Assembly: GCF_902497775.2 (NCBI RefSeq)
Contig: NZ_OZ024668.1
Span: 2,131,826-2,195,825 of the forward strand
Source: Pseudomonas fluorescens
Lineage (GTDB): Bacteria; Pseudomonadota; Gammaproteobacteria; Pseudomonadales; Pseudomonadaceae
DNA: 64,000 nt
Direction of reading: 5' to 3'
Shown: piece after piece, positions 1 to 8,452 of the stretch
Layout: every line of letters starts with the position of its first letter
Numbering within the stretch: the stretch's first letter is position 1
Translations under genes and position numbers: made by a program
The notes under the pieces: generated by a model
What the model was told of the DNA's origin: nothing
The model's database searches: none
Seen by the model: only the letters and a program-made list of their open reading frames with translations

Positions 1-248
1 GCGCAGAAGCGTGGCTGCTGGCGAATGGCCTGGCTCAACGGCCGGCCATAGGTGAGGTTGAAGTGCAGGCCGATGCAGCCCTTGAGCGCCGGTTGCTGGG
101 CCAGGGCGCAGGCGGCGGCGAAGGCGGGCATGTTGGCCATGGCCGTGGCCGAGCTGATCAACCCGGCCTGGAAAGCATGCAGGATGACCGCGTTGGTGTG
201 GGCGCTGAGGCCGAAGTCGTCAGCGTTGACTATGACCTGTGAGGGCAT
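1..248 (-). CDS. ChbG/YdjC-family carbohydrate deacetylase, partial (C-terminus off window)
   Basis: Only the first 82 codons are present; the gene runs off the left edge. The N-terminus reads MPSQVIVNADDFGLS, and the NADDFGLS segment is the metal-binding signature of the YdjC/ChbG family, which removes acetyl groups from N-acetylated sugars. A second family-like stretch, GLHFNLT, follows near residue 65. The ATG at 248 overlaps the end of the upstream acyltransferase gene by 29 bp, so it is the last visible member of the exopolysaccharide operon. It probably edits acetylation of the polysaccharide or its precursors; this role is inferred from family and position. Confidence 0.8.
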   Translation of the reverse strand, partial: MPSQVIVNADDFGLSAHTNAVILHAFQAGLISSATAMANMPAFAAACALAQQPALKGCIGLHFNLTYGRPLSQAIRQQPRFC

Positions 249-1392
249 CCGGGTTCTCCTGTGGCGAAACGGGCTCGGCCGCCGGGGCCGAGGGTCGGTG
301 GCGCAGGCGTTGAAGCTGTGGTTTGAAGCGTTGCCACAGGCGCAAAGCCAAGCCCAGGGCCAGGCCGCTGGGGCGCCAGCTGTAGAAGCTTTGACGCTGG
401 TGCTCAAGGGCGCCGCTCATGCGTTCGTGCAACTGGTGGCTGGAGTTGTTCAGGCTCACCCGCGAGGCATCGACCCATTCCCAGCCGTCGTCCAGGCCCC
501 AGTGAACCCACTCCTCGAGCAGCACGCGGCCACTGCCCAGGCCCGCGTAGGCGGGGACGAAGGCGAGGTTGTAGTCGTACACCCTCCCGCGCTCGAACAC
601 GCCCAGGCGGTAGCTGATGCAGCGCCCGTCGAGCTCCAGCAGGACCATGCGCACCAAACCCTGGGCCGCCAGCGCGGTGAAGGCCTGGTACATCCATTGG
701 CGGCGCTTTCGGCCAGAGAAGATGCCGACGTCGTCGTCGCCTTTCCAGCTGACGTCCTCGACGGCGCTGATGGCGTCGAGCAGTTCGCTGATGTTGCCGA
801 CATCGGGAATCACCCGGCGTACCTGGGCGCCGCAGGCGGCAATGCGTTTGCGCGCGCGGCGCAGTTTGTAGCGTGGGTCGCCGCTGATTTCCTGACGGTC
901 TTCAGGGACGATGCGGTGCACCGGCACCCGGCAGTTCAGGCGTTGCTCATAGGTGGAGCTGCGCCGCGCCCAACGCTGCAGTAGCTTGTGAACGCTGGAG
1001 CCTGCAGGGACTTCATCGAGTTGCAGCAGGGCGTGGGGCAAGTGCGTGCGGATCGCCCGCAACACCTGCCCGGCCGCCTTGGCGGGCACATCACACAGCA
1101 GGGCGATGCGGTCACTGAGCGGATAGCCCAGGTGGCGCACCACTTGCACTGTCAGCGGGCCAAAGCGCTCGTTGCCGCGAATCAGCGGCAGGCACAGGCA
1201 CAGCCGGCCCTGATCGCGGCCGACCAGTACCTGCAATTGTTGCCCGGCCGCCAGCGCCGCCTCGGCGGCACGCAGCCAGCCCAGGTGGTTGAACGGCGTG
1301 CTGTCGGCCAGGTGCTGGCGCAGTTGCTCGTACTCGGCGGCGGGGAACTGCGCCGCCGCCAATGACGGGTACCACTGCAGGTCAAGGCTCAT
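220..1392 (-). CDS. GNAT/FemAB-like acyltransferase of the CelD/BcsL type
   Basis: A 390-residue soluble protein with no signal peptide or membrane segment. The C-terminal half has the GNAT-like fold signature of the CelD/FemAB group, with GRCISYRLGVF, YDYNLAFVPAYAGLGSGRVLLE and a D/S-rich segment DASRVSLNNSSHQLHER. Such proteins acylate sugars or link amino acids to polymers in polysaccharide clusters. It starts 4 bp after the second GNAT gene (stop at 1397) and overlaps the ChbG-like gene. Probable role: cytoplasmic acylation of an exopolysaccharide precursor. The donor and acceptor cannot be told from sequence. Confidence 0.7.
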   Translation of the reverse strand: MSLDLQWYPSLAAAQFPAAEYEQLRQHLADSTPFNHLGWLRAAEAALAAGQQLQVLVGRDQGRLCLCLPLIRGNERFGPLTVQVVRHLGYPLSDRIALLCDVPAKAAGQVLRAIRTHLPHALLQLDEVPAGSSVHKLLQRWARRSSTYEQRLNCRVPVHRIVPEDRQEISGDPRYKLRRARKRIAACGAQVRRVIPDVGNISELLDAISAVEDVSWKGDDDVGIFSGRKRRQWMYQAFTALAAQGLVRMVLLELDGRCISYRLGVFERGRVYDYNLAFVPAYAGLGSGRVLLEEWVHWGLDDGWEWVDASRVSLNNSSHQLHERMSGALEHQRQSFYSWRPSGLALGLALRLWQRFKPQLQRLRHRPSAPAAEPVSPQENPDALTGHSQR

Positions 1393-1396
1393 AGGC

Positions 1397-2086
1397 TCAG
1401 GTCACCGTGGCCGGGGCCGGGCTGGCTTCAGGTTTGCGCAGGGCCTCCAGGCGCGATTCGCTGTAGCGCGTCTCGCGGTAGAACTTCCAGCGCCCGAACA
1501 GGCAGTACACATTCATCACCCGCCCTTGTTCTTTATAGCCCATGCGCAGGTGAAGTTTCAGCGCCGGGATGTTGTGGCTCTCGCACACGTCCACCACGGT
1601 GTCGCAACCCTGGGCGGCCATGGCCTTCCAAAGTTCCAGCTGCAGGTCTACCGACAGTTGCGTACCCCAGTACTTGCGTGTGAGTTCGCCACCAAATTCG
1701 AAGAACTGCCCAGGCTCCACCGGGAACCAGCAGCCGTAGTAGTGGCGGTCGTGGTAGTGGCGCAGGCTGCCCCAGATAAACGCCACGGTGTCGCCGGCGT
1801 CATCGAGGAACATCAGCCCGGTGTGGCCTTCGGCGGCCAGTTCGCGCATGGTTTCGATGCGGTCGCCAAAGTGTTTGGCAAAGGCCCGCACGTTATGCAC
1901 GGTGATGGTTTCGACCCGCAACGCCGGGTAGGGTTTGAGTCTGTGCGGCGGCACGGGGCTTACCAGGTCGCGTTCCATCCACAGCAGTTCCCAGTGGTAG
2001 AACAGGTAACGCTTGACCCCGGCGTTGAGGGTATTGCGCAGTCCTTTGCGCTTGATACGTTCCTGGATTTTGCTCAAAGCACTCAT
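1397..2086 (-). CDS. GNAT-type N-acetyltransferase
   Basis: A 229-residue protein. The C-terminal 110 residues hold a GNAT acetyl-CoA-binding fold: LDLQLELWKAM-like helix, then VVDVCESHNIPALKLHLRMGYKEQGRV, where the N-x-P-A-L-K-L-H and GY/G segments are typical of GNAT motif A/B. The N-terminal 50 residues are basic and unrelated to the domain. It follows the glycosidase-like gene by about 34 bp and precedes the CelD-like gene by 4 bp. Likely substrate is an amino sugar of the exopolysaccharide; this is inferred from context only. Confidence 0.7.
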   Translation of the reverse strand: MSALSKIQERIKRKGLRNTLNAGVKRYLFYHWELLWMERDLVSPVPPHRLKPYPALRVETITVHNVRAFAKHFGDRIETMRELAAEGHTGLMFLDDAGDTVAFIWGSLRHYHDRHYYGCWFPVEPGQFFEFGGELTRKYWGTQLSVDLQLELWKAMAAQGCDTVVDVCESHNIPALKLHLRMGYKEQGRVMNVYCLFGRWKFYRETRYSESRLEALRKPEASPAPATVT

Positions 2087-2120
2087 GGTGCCTCCTGTTT
2101 CGGGCAGGTGAGGTGCGCGC

Positions 2121-4040
2121 TCATGACGCGCTCCAGGTCAGGGCGAACAGGGTTTGCCCCGGCAGTTGAAACTGAATACGGCCGCGTTCGCAGGTAAAGC
2201 GAGCGCTGCGTGGCTGGTTGTCGGGGCCGAAGAAACTCAGGGCACCTTCGGGGCATGCTTGCTCGGTGGCCAGGCTCACCTGCTGCAGGCGCTCGCCTTT
2301 GTTCACTCCCAACAGGCTGCGCTGTTTGCCGCGGGCCATGGCCAGGGCGTCGACTTCGAAGGCGTCGTTGTCCAGGGCCAGCACCTGGTCCAGCCAGTGC
2401 TGCTGGATGAACTGCTGGGCCAGGCCTACGGGCTTGAGTTCAAAGCGGTTTTCGCCCAACACCCGCACCATGCCCTTGGGCCACTCGGGCTCATCGGCGA
2501 CGTGGAACCAGTTGAGCATGTCGAGCAGGCCGTCCTGGGAGGCGTTGATCACTACCGAGGTCCACCACAGGGCGGTGAAGTGGGTTTCCTGGTCGTAGGG
2601 GCTCAGGCTCGAGCCGCTGGAGAGGTTGGTCTGGTCGAGCAGCAGGGCCTTGTTCGGCCGGCCCTGGGCGTCCAGCCCGACCAGCTCGGCGGCCTGACGC
2701 ACCGAATCGCGGTAGCTGCGGGTGGCCAGCAGGTCACGGACCATCCATTCGTGCCAGGCCAGAGCGTCGATCTGCTGGCCGTGGTCCTTGAGCAGGCGCC
2801 GCGCCCAGTCCAGGCCGATGCGCTTTTCGCTGCTGCCGTGCAGGGGGCCGTTGACCAGCCGCGAGCTGGCCGGCATGGCGATGCGCACCCCGGCTTCACG
2901 GGCACCGGGGCTGCGTTGTACGCGCTCGGCCATGGTCTGAAAGTAGCGGCTAAAGGTTGGGTAGTCGCTGTAGTTGAGGTTCGGTTCATCGGCGAAGGCC
3001 AGGTAGTGCAGGGTGCTGCCGCCCAGGCTGCGGGTAGTCGCGAGCCAGTCGTCGAGGCCGTCGTTGCTGGTGCGGTCGGCGGCCAGAACCGATTCGCGGC
3101 CGGTGCCGGCCAGCAAGGTGATGTCCTGTTTGATGGCGTAGCGTTGCTGGTAGAAGCGGCGGAATTCGTTCTCGTAACCGGGCTTGCGCGCTAGCAGGTC
3201 GGCAAAGCTGTAGAAGCCGGCCGCTTGCGGGCGCAGGGCATCAAGCACGGCGTAACTGGACGGCGGCGGCAGCACATAGGGCAGGTTGACGCCCAGGTCC
3301 GGGGTGCGGCCCAGCACCTTGTGGCCCAGGGTCAGCGCGACCTGGCCGTCGGCGTTGTGCAGCGGCCCCAGTTGTCCGGCCTGCTGGGCAAACAGGTTGG
3401 CGCTGCCGTCGAGCCAGAACGCCACCTTGCCGCGGCCTTGCAATTGCAGGCGGAAGGTCTGCGCTTTGCTGGAAACCGGCAGCGGCAAGCGATCGAACTG
3501 CCAGTAGGCGGGGTAGGGCTTGAGCGTCAGGCTCAGTTGCTGGCCGTCACTCAAACGTTGCACCTGCAGGCCGCGCACGCCGCCGTGGTACTTGCCGGCC
3601 AGGGTGGCTTTAACGCCTGAGGGCACACGGAAGTACAGCTCGACATTGGGCCCGACTTCGGCACTGAAGTGCACCTTGGCCGGGGCGAACAGGGCGCGGG
3701 TGCTGTCGGCGTGCTCGATGCGGTAACGGCGAAAGCTGTAGCCGGGGATCTCCAACTGGTAATAGCTGTTGCTCGGCGCCAGCGGCCATTGCACCCGGCC
3801 ACGGGTTTCGCTGGCCTTGATCGGCCGTTCGGCCTGCAGGCGGCCCTGGCCATCGAGCAGGTAGATATGTTCGGGGTTGGCCTCGGCCTGCCAGGCCGGT
3901 TGCCAACTGACGCTCAAGGTGTCGGCCTTGCTCGGTTGCAGGTACAGGCTGCCATCGCGCAGGTCGCCCCAACGCAATGGCGCAGCCTGCAGCGTGGCGC
4001 TCAACAGCACGCTGGTGACCACCAGGGCGGTGCGCTTCAT
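2121..4040 (-). CDS. Periplasmic glycoside hydrolase-like protein of the EPS operon
   Basis: A 639-residue secreted protein. The start at 4040 (MKRTALVVTS) shares ATGA with the flippase stop and opens a clear signal peptide ending near LQAAP. The open frame extends further upstream, but that part is antisense-like low-complexity sequence overlapping the flippase. After an N-terminal beta-rich region (about 20-230), residues 270-560 look like a TIM-barrel glycosidase, with LHYLAFADEPNLNYSDY as a plausible acid/base strand and ALAWHEWMVRD and LLLDQTNLSS further on. No family can be assigned with certainty. In Wzy-type operons such enzymes trim or release polymer in the periplasm. Confidence 0.65.
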   Translation of the reverse strand: MKRTALVVTSVLLSATLQAAPLRWGDLRDGSLYLQPSKADTLSVSWQPAWQAEANPEHIYLLDGQGRLQAERPIKASETRGRVQWPLAPSNSYYQLEIPGYSFRRYRIEHADSTRALFAPAKVHFSAEVGPNVELYFRVPSGVKATLAGKYHGGVRGLQVQRLSDGQQLSLTLKPYPAYWQFDRLPLPVSSKAQTFRLQLQGRGKVAFWLDGSANLFAQQAGQLGPLHNADGQVALTLGHKVLGRTPDLGVNLPYVLPPPSSYAVLDALRPQAAGFYSFADLLARKPGYENEFRRFYQQRYAIKQDITLLAGTGRESVLAADRTSNDGLDDWLATTRSLGGSTLHYLAFADEPNLNYSDYPTFSRYFQTMAERVQRSPGAREAGVRIAMPASSRLVNGPLHGSSEKRIGLDWARRLLKDHGQQIDALAWHEWMVRDLLATRSYRDSVRQAAELVGLDAQGRPNKALLLDQTNLSSGSSLSPYDQETHFTALWWTSVVINASQDGLLDMLNWFHVADEPEWPKGMVRVLGENRFELKPVGLAQQFIQQHWLDQVLALDNDAFEVDALAMARGKQRSLLGVNKGERLQQVSLATEQACPEGALSFFGPDNQPRSARFTCERGRIQFQLPGQTLFALTWSAS

Positions 4041-5341
4041 GCCGGCCGCCGTTGCAGCATCTGCCGTAGCGGCGCCAGGTCGCTGGGCAGTACCAGCAGG
4101 GTTTGCCAGAACGGCACGGCGCTGAGTTTGCAGTACAGCAGCAGCATCGCCAGAGTCACTGCCAGGTAGGCGATGGAGGAGGCCATGGCGGCGCCGACAA
4201 TGCCGTAGGTGGGTATCAGCAGCACGTTGAGCACCAGATTCAAGGCCGCGCCCACACCCATCATCAGCGACACCGTGCCGGGGCGGTTCTTGCCCAGCAG
4301 GTCCAGGCGCAGGATGCTCGCGTAGCACAGGCCGAACAGCCCCGGCAGCAAGGCCAGCAGCGCCGGATACGCCGGTTGGTATTCGGCGCCGAACAGGGTA
4401 ACGATCAGCCATTCGCCGATCAGCGCCATGCTCAGGCAGGCGCAGAGCATCACCGTGGCGGTCAGGCGCAGGGCCAGCGGGGTGAGTTTGTCCATGCCGG
4501 CGTCCTGCTGCAGCAGGCGCTTCATCAGCGGCGTGGTGACCGCTTCGGGAACGATCAGCAGCAGTTCGGCGGCGGCGCTGGCCATGGCGTAATGGCCCAG
4601 CGCAGCACTGCCGAGCATGGCGCTGATGAACAGGTAGTCGGAGCGCAATATCACCTGCTGGAACAACAGGTCCGGGTGGCTCTTGGCGCTGAAGGAGAGC
4701 AGCTCGCGCTGGCCGCTGCGGTCCCAGCACAAGCGGATCGAGTGCTGGCGGCCAAGCCAGTACAGGCCTAGCACCACCACCAGGCTCAGGCCCAGCAGCC
4801 AACTGATCAGCGCCGCTTCCAGCGCCGCGTTCTGCCACATCCAGAACATCCCGACAAACAGCAGCAGCGGCACCAGCGATTCGGTCAGGCGCAGGGCGTT
4901 GAAGGCGCCGACGCCGCCGGTGGCGTTGTGCAGGGTCAGCAGGCCGCTTTTGAGCACGGTCAGCGGCACGGCCAGCAGCAACAGCCAGGCCAGCAGGCCG
5001 AGCTGGGTGGTCACTTCAAGTTCAGTGCCGAATTCCCGGGCCAGGGCCACGCAGATCAGGGTCAGGGCGCCGGCCACCAGGCAGCCGTAGATCAGCACCT
5101 GGCTGAGCAGCAGGCCCATATTGCGTTGCTTGGCCGCCTGGTAGCCGACCGCCGTGTTGAGGCCGCCGCTGGTGGCGGCGCTGATCAGGTCGGGCAGGGT
5201 ACTGAGCAGGGCGAACAGGCCGCGCTCGCTGGGGCCGAGGATGCGCGCGAGCAATACGTTGCGCATCAGCCGCAGGGCAATCATCGCCAGGCGTGTGCCC
5301 ATGCTCAGCAGCAGGTGGCGAACATAGTGGCTGCGGCTCAT
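4037..5341 (-). CDS. Polysaccharide flippase (Wzx/MATE-like)
   Basis: A 434-residue polytopic membrane protein with about 12 hydrophobic segments. The N-terminus RLMRNVLLARILGPSERGLFALL is typical of the oligosaccharide flippase (polysaccharide biosynthesis protein) family: a basic cluster, then LGP-x-x-x-G. It should flip undecaprenyl-linked repeat units across the inner membrane. It overlaps the deacetylase upstream (ATG at 5341, stop at 5338) and the glycosidase-like gene downstream by 4 bp each, so translation is coupled. Confidence 0.85.
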   Translation of the reverse strand: MSRSHYVRHLLLSMGTRLAMIALRLMRNVLLARILGPSERGLFALLSTLPDLISAATSGGLNTAVGYQAAKQRNMGLLLSQVLIYGCLVAGALTLICVALAREFGTELEVTTQLGLLAWLLLLAVPLTVLKSGLLTLHNATGGVGAFNALRLTESLVPLLLFVGMFWMWQNAALEAALISWLLGLSLVVVLGLYWLGRQHSIRLCWDRSGQRELLSFSAKSHPDLLFQQVILRSDYLFISAMLGSAALGHYAMASAAAELLLIVPEAVTTPLMKRLLQQDAGMDKLTPLALRLTATVMLCACLSMALIGEWLIVTLFGAEYQPAYPALLALLPGLFGLCYASILRLDLLGKNRPGTVSLMMGVGAALNLVLNVLLIPTYGIVGAAMASSIAYLAVTLAMLLLYCKLSAVPFWQTLLVLPSDLAPLRQMLQRRPA

Positions 5342-6348
5342 GGGCGGCCTCCGCGGCTGATGCGCCAGGCCAGCAGCGACGGGCGGCTGGCGCTGCGCTG
5401 GCTGACGCTGATGCGCGGCAGGGCCAGGGGGTCGTCATGGCCCTGGCAGATCCCGGCACGGGTGCTCAGGGCGAAGGGGTAGCGGTGCGCGGCGAGGCGC
5501 TCGCGCACTCGGGCGTCGTGGTCGCCATTGGGGTAGCAGTACACCGGCAGCGGCTGCTTGCAGCCTTGTTGCAGGGCGTAGTGGCTGCGGCTCAGTTCTT
5601 CTTCCAGGCGCTGGTCGTCCAGGCCCGGCAGCAGTGCGTGGCTGGCGCCGTGGGGGCCAAAGCTGATCAGCCCGGAGTTTTCCAGGTGGCGCACCTGGTT
5701 CCAGTCCAGGGCCTGGGGCAGGGATTCGGCCGGGCAGGCGTCGGTGAGGTGGTGCAGGGCCATGGGGCTCAGGGTTTTCAGGCTTTGCAGGTACTTGCCC
5801 AGGGCCTGGCTGCGTGAGTGCGGGCGGTCGCTCATGAAGTAGGCCGCCGGCAGCGGCCGGCCGATTTTGCGCAGTTGCTCGATCAGTGCCCGGCGGGCGA
5901 TTTCGCCATGGCTGCCCCACAGGGTTTCGCCGAGGCTTTCCCACCAGAAACGCTGGCGGCTGCCGATGTAGTCGGTAGACAAAAAGATGCTCGCCGGCAC
6001 CTGGTACTGCTGCAGCAGCGGGAAGGCGTTGAGGGCGTTGTCGCGCCAGCCGTCGTCGAAGGTCAGGGCGACCTTGGGCCGGTTGCCGCTGCGTGGGTGT
6101 TGGTGGGCGTTGAGCAGGTCCATCAGGTGCACGCACTCAAAGTGGCGGTGCAGCCAGCGCAGCAGGCGCTCGAAGGCCTGGGGGCCGACGCACAGTTCGT
6201 TGCGGTGCGGCAGGGCGGCGCTATTGTCGTCGGCCAGCACCCGGTGCAGCATGAGGATCACCCCGGCGCCGCGCAACTGGCTGCGGCCCTTGGGGGAGTT
6301 GAGGTACAGCCAACCGCTGGCACGCTTTATACTGGTTTTTATCGGCAT
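5338..6348 (-). CDS. Polysaccharide deacetylase (NodB/CE4)
   Basis: A 336-residue protein. NodB motif 1 is VALTFDDGWRDN with Asp98/Asp99, and motif 2 is SFGPHGASHALL, the H-x3-H metal pair. VYCYPNGDHD matches the later conserved strand (usually a P-x-G segment). No convincing signal peptide is present, so it may act on lipid-linked repeat units at the cytoplasmic face or be exported another way. It removes N- or O-acetyl groups from the polymer or its precursor. It sits 9 bp after the GT2 gene that ends at 6358. Confidence 0.85.
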   Translation of the reverse strand: MPIKTSIKRASGWLYLNSPKGRSQLRGAGVILMLHRVLADDNSAALPHRNELCVGPQAFERLLRWLHRHFECVHLMDLLNAHQHPRSGNRPKVALTFDDGWRDNALNAFPLLQQYQVPASIFLSTDYIGSRQRFWWESLGETLWGSHGEIARRALIEQLRKIGRPLPAAYFMSDRPHSRSQALGKYLQSLKTLSPMALHHLTDACPAESLPQALDWNQVRHLENSGLISFGPHGASHALLPGLDDQRLEEELSRSHYALQQGCKQPLPVYCYPNGDHDARVRERLAAHRYPFALSTRAGICQGHDDPLALPRISVSQRSASRPSLLAWRISRGGRP

Positions 6349-6357
6349 GTCAGGTGC

Positions 6358-7494
6358 TCATCGAGTCTGGTCGGGGGTCCATTGGTTGTAGCTGTGCCCG
6401 CGCAAAAACTGCCACAGGCCGACACTCATGCCGGCCAGGGTCACCAGCACAAAGGCCGCCAGGCGAAACGGTTTGGGCAGGCGCTGACGCACATCCAGCA
6501 GACCGGCGATGGCAATGGCATAGCCGATCAGTTGCGCGGCCAGGGTCAGGCGATAAAAACCGTGGCCGTCGAGCAACCACAGGTTGGCCAGCAGCAGCGG
6601 CACCAGCAGTACCGGTGCCAGGCGGCGGATCAGTTTGTGGCTGATCAAGGCGACGGCGTACAGGCCGTGGCGCAGCGGGTTGAGCAGTTCGCGGCGTTCG
6701 GCCAGGCTGATCAGTCCGCCAACGGTGACGCGCTGGCGGCGGCTGAACTGACGCTCGGCTTCGTCGACGCCCTGGTCGAGCACCTGGGCCTGGTCGACAT
6801 ACACCACGCGCTTGCCGGCCACCGGTGCGCAGGTGTTGATGTAGAAGTCATCGTTGACCCGCGCCGGGATTGGCTGGTACAGCTCGCGGCGCAGCGCCTG
6901 CAGGGCACCATCGGCCGACACCGTGCAGCCGGTGCGGCTCTCCACCCGGCGCAGCCAGGCTTCGTAATGGCGGTACAGGCTTTCGCCCAGGCTCAGGCCC
7001 TTGCCGGCCACCGGGATGATCATCTTGCCCACGGTGCCACCGACCTGCGGGTCGGCAAACGGCGCCAGCAGCACCGCCAGGGTGCCGTCGATCCAGTGCA
7101 CATCGGCGTCGGTGAACACCACGATATCGCCCGTGCACTGGGTGACGGCGACGTTGAGTACGCTGTTCTTGCCCATGCGCGGCAGGTCGAGGACCTTGAT
7201 GCGCGGGTCGTCGAAGCTGCGCGCCAGGGCCACGGTGCGGTCGCTCGAGCCATCGCTGGCGACGACGATCTGCAGGCTTTGGGCCTGGTAATCCTGAGCC
7301 AGCAGGTTGCGCAGCTTGTTGTCGATATTGCGTTCTTCGTTGTGCGCGGCCACCACCACGCTGACCCGTTGCGGCGCCAGCGGCGCGGGTGCGTGACGGG
7401 GGAACAACGGCCCCACCAGGGTCAGCAGCAAGGGGTAGCCAAGCCAGGCATAGAACGGCAGCAACAGGCATAACCAAAAGATGAACTCAGCCAC
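6358..7494 (-). CDS. Membrane glycosyltransferase family 2
   Basis: The preferred start is GTG at 7494, overlapping the preceding GT2 stop by 8 bp and giving 378 residues beginning VAEFIFWLCLLLP. A longer ATG frame would add 37 low-complexity residues. There is one N-terminal membrane segment, a GT-A domain with VSVVVAAHNEERNI, the nucleotide/metal motif FTDADVHWI, and RRQRVTVGGL in the place of the Q/R-x-x-R-W motif, followed by three or four C-terminal membrane helices. This layout is typical of processive-type GT2 enzymes. It should add a sugar to the lipid-linked repeat unit. Confidence 0.85.
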   Translation of the reverse strand: MAEFIFWLCLLLPFYAWLGYPLLLTLVGPLFPRHAPAPLAPQRVSVVVAAHNEERNIDNKLRNLLAQDYQAQSLQIVVASDGSSDRTVALARSFDDPRIKVLDLPRMGKNSVLNVAVTQCTGDIVVFTDADVHWIDGTLAVLLAPFADPQVGGTVGKMIIPVAGKGLSLGESLYRHYEAWLRRVESRTGCTVSADGALQALRRELYQPIPARVNDDFYINTCAPVAGKRVVYVDQAQVLDQGVDEAERQFSRRQRVTVGGLISLAERRELLNPLRHGLYAVALISHKLIRRLAPVLLVPLLLANLWLLDGHGFYRLTLAAQLIGYAIAIAGLLDVRQRLPKPFRLAAFVLVTLAGMSVGLWQFLRGHSYNQWTPDQTR

Positions 7495-8452
7495 GGGCGG
7501 GCCTCCTTGCGTTCCAGTTGAACAGGCTGAGCACGAAGGCCGCGCCGGCCAGGTGCAGGCGGACCCAGTGCAGGCCCCAGAGCTGCAGGGCGAACAACAG
7601 GTCACGGTGTTTCAGGCTCTGGCGCAGGCTCAGTGCCAGCGCCGGCAGGGTGGTGAGCAGCAGCAGCAACAGCGCCAGGTGCGGGAAGCCGCCGAGCAAG
7701 GCCGACAAGGCCAAGGCATCGAGTACCCAGACCCCCAGTGACAGCAGCGGAAAGCGCAGCAGACGCAGGCTTGGGCCATTGCTGCGCAGCAGTTGCAGGT
7801 TGCTGCCCTGGCGCCACAGCTCCTTGCCCAACCATTCGCTCAAGCTGCCTTCATAGCCCCAGTGCAACACCACCGGGTCGCGCAAGGCCAGCAGACGCGC
7901 GCCGGCCTTGTTCAGGTGCCAGGTAAAATCCTTGTCTTCACCGGTGCGCAGGGTTTCGCTAAAGCCGCCGACTTTGTCGAACCAGTGCCGTTGCATCAGC
8001 AGGTTGGGGGTCGGCAGCCACTGCATCGGGTGCAGCGCCGGCAAGCCTGCGCGCAAGGTGCGCCGTTGCCAGGCGCGGGCGAACCAGGGCGCCTGGCGCG
8101 GGGTGTCGCAGTCCAGGGCAAACACGTCGCCACGGCCTTCGGCATGCAGCTCCAGCAGCAGGCTCAGCCAGTGCTCCGGTACTTCGATATCGGCATCGAG
8201 AAACGCCAGCCATTCGCCGCTGCTGGCCTGCACCCCACGGTTGCGCAGGGCGCCGATAGTCAGCCCCGGCAGGTTCAGCACCTGGGCGCCGAGGCTGCGG
8301 GCGATCTGCGGGCCGTCGTCGCTGGAGCCGTTGTCGACGACGATCAGCTCGCACTCCAGGCCGGCATCGGCGGCGGCTTTCAGGGCCGACTGCAGGGTGC
8401 GGGCAATGTGCCGGGCTTCGTTGAACATCGGTACCACGACACTGACCTTCAT
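7487..8452 (-). CDS. Glycosyltransferase family 2 with C-terminal membrane helices
   Basis: The start at 8452 (MKVSVVVPMFNEARHI) makes an ATGA overlap with the Wzy-like gene and gives 321 residues. The GT-A domain shows VVVPMFNEARHI, the VDNGSSDDG segment and the metal-binding AFLDADIEVP. A conserved GEDKDFTWHLNKAG segment (residues about 185-200) corresponds to the catalytic-base ED motif. Two or three hydrophobic segments close the protein. It is a repeat-unit glycosyltransferase; sugar specificity is unknown. Confidence 0.85.
   Translation of the reverse strand: MKVSVVVPMFNEARHIARTLQSALKAAADAGLECELIVVDNGSSDDGPQIARSLGAQVLNLPGLTIGALRNRGVQASSGEWLAFLDADIEVPEHWLSLLLELHAEGRGDVFALDCDTPRQAPWFARAWQRRTLRAGLPALHPMQWLPTPNLLMQRHWFDKVGGFSETLRTGEDKDFTWHLNKAGARLLALRDPVVLHWGYEGSLSEWLGKELWRQGSNLQLLRSNGPSLRLLRFPLLSLGVWVLDALALSALLGGFPHLALLLLLLTTLPALALSLRQSLKHRDLLFALQLWGLHWVRLHLAGAAFVLSLFNWNARRPARG

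Noticed and set aside
4041..4838. N-terminal extension of the glycosidase-like frame upstream of 4040
   Set aside because: It overlaps the flippase gene in another frame, is Arg/Ala/Pro-rich, and the ATG at 4040 opens a clear signal peptide with ATGA coupling.
5818..7473. Long plus-strand open frame over the deacetylase and GT2 genes
   Set aside because: Gln/Ala/Val-rich antisense shadow of two genes with complete catalytic motifs on the minus strand.
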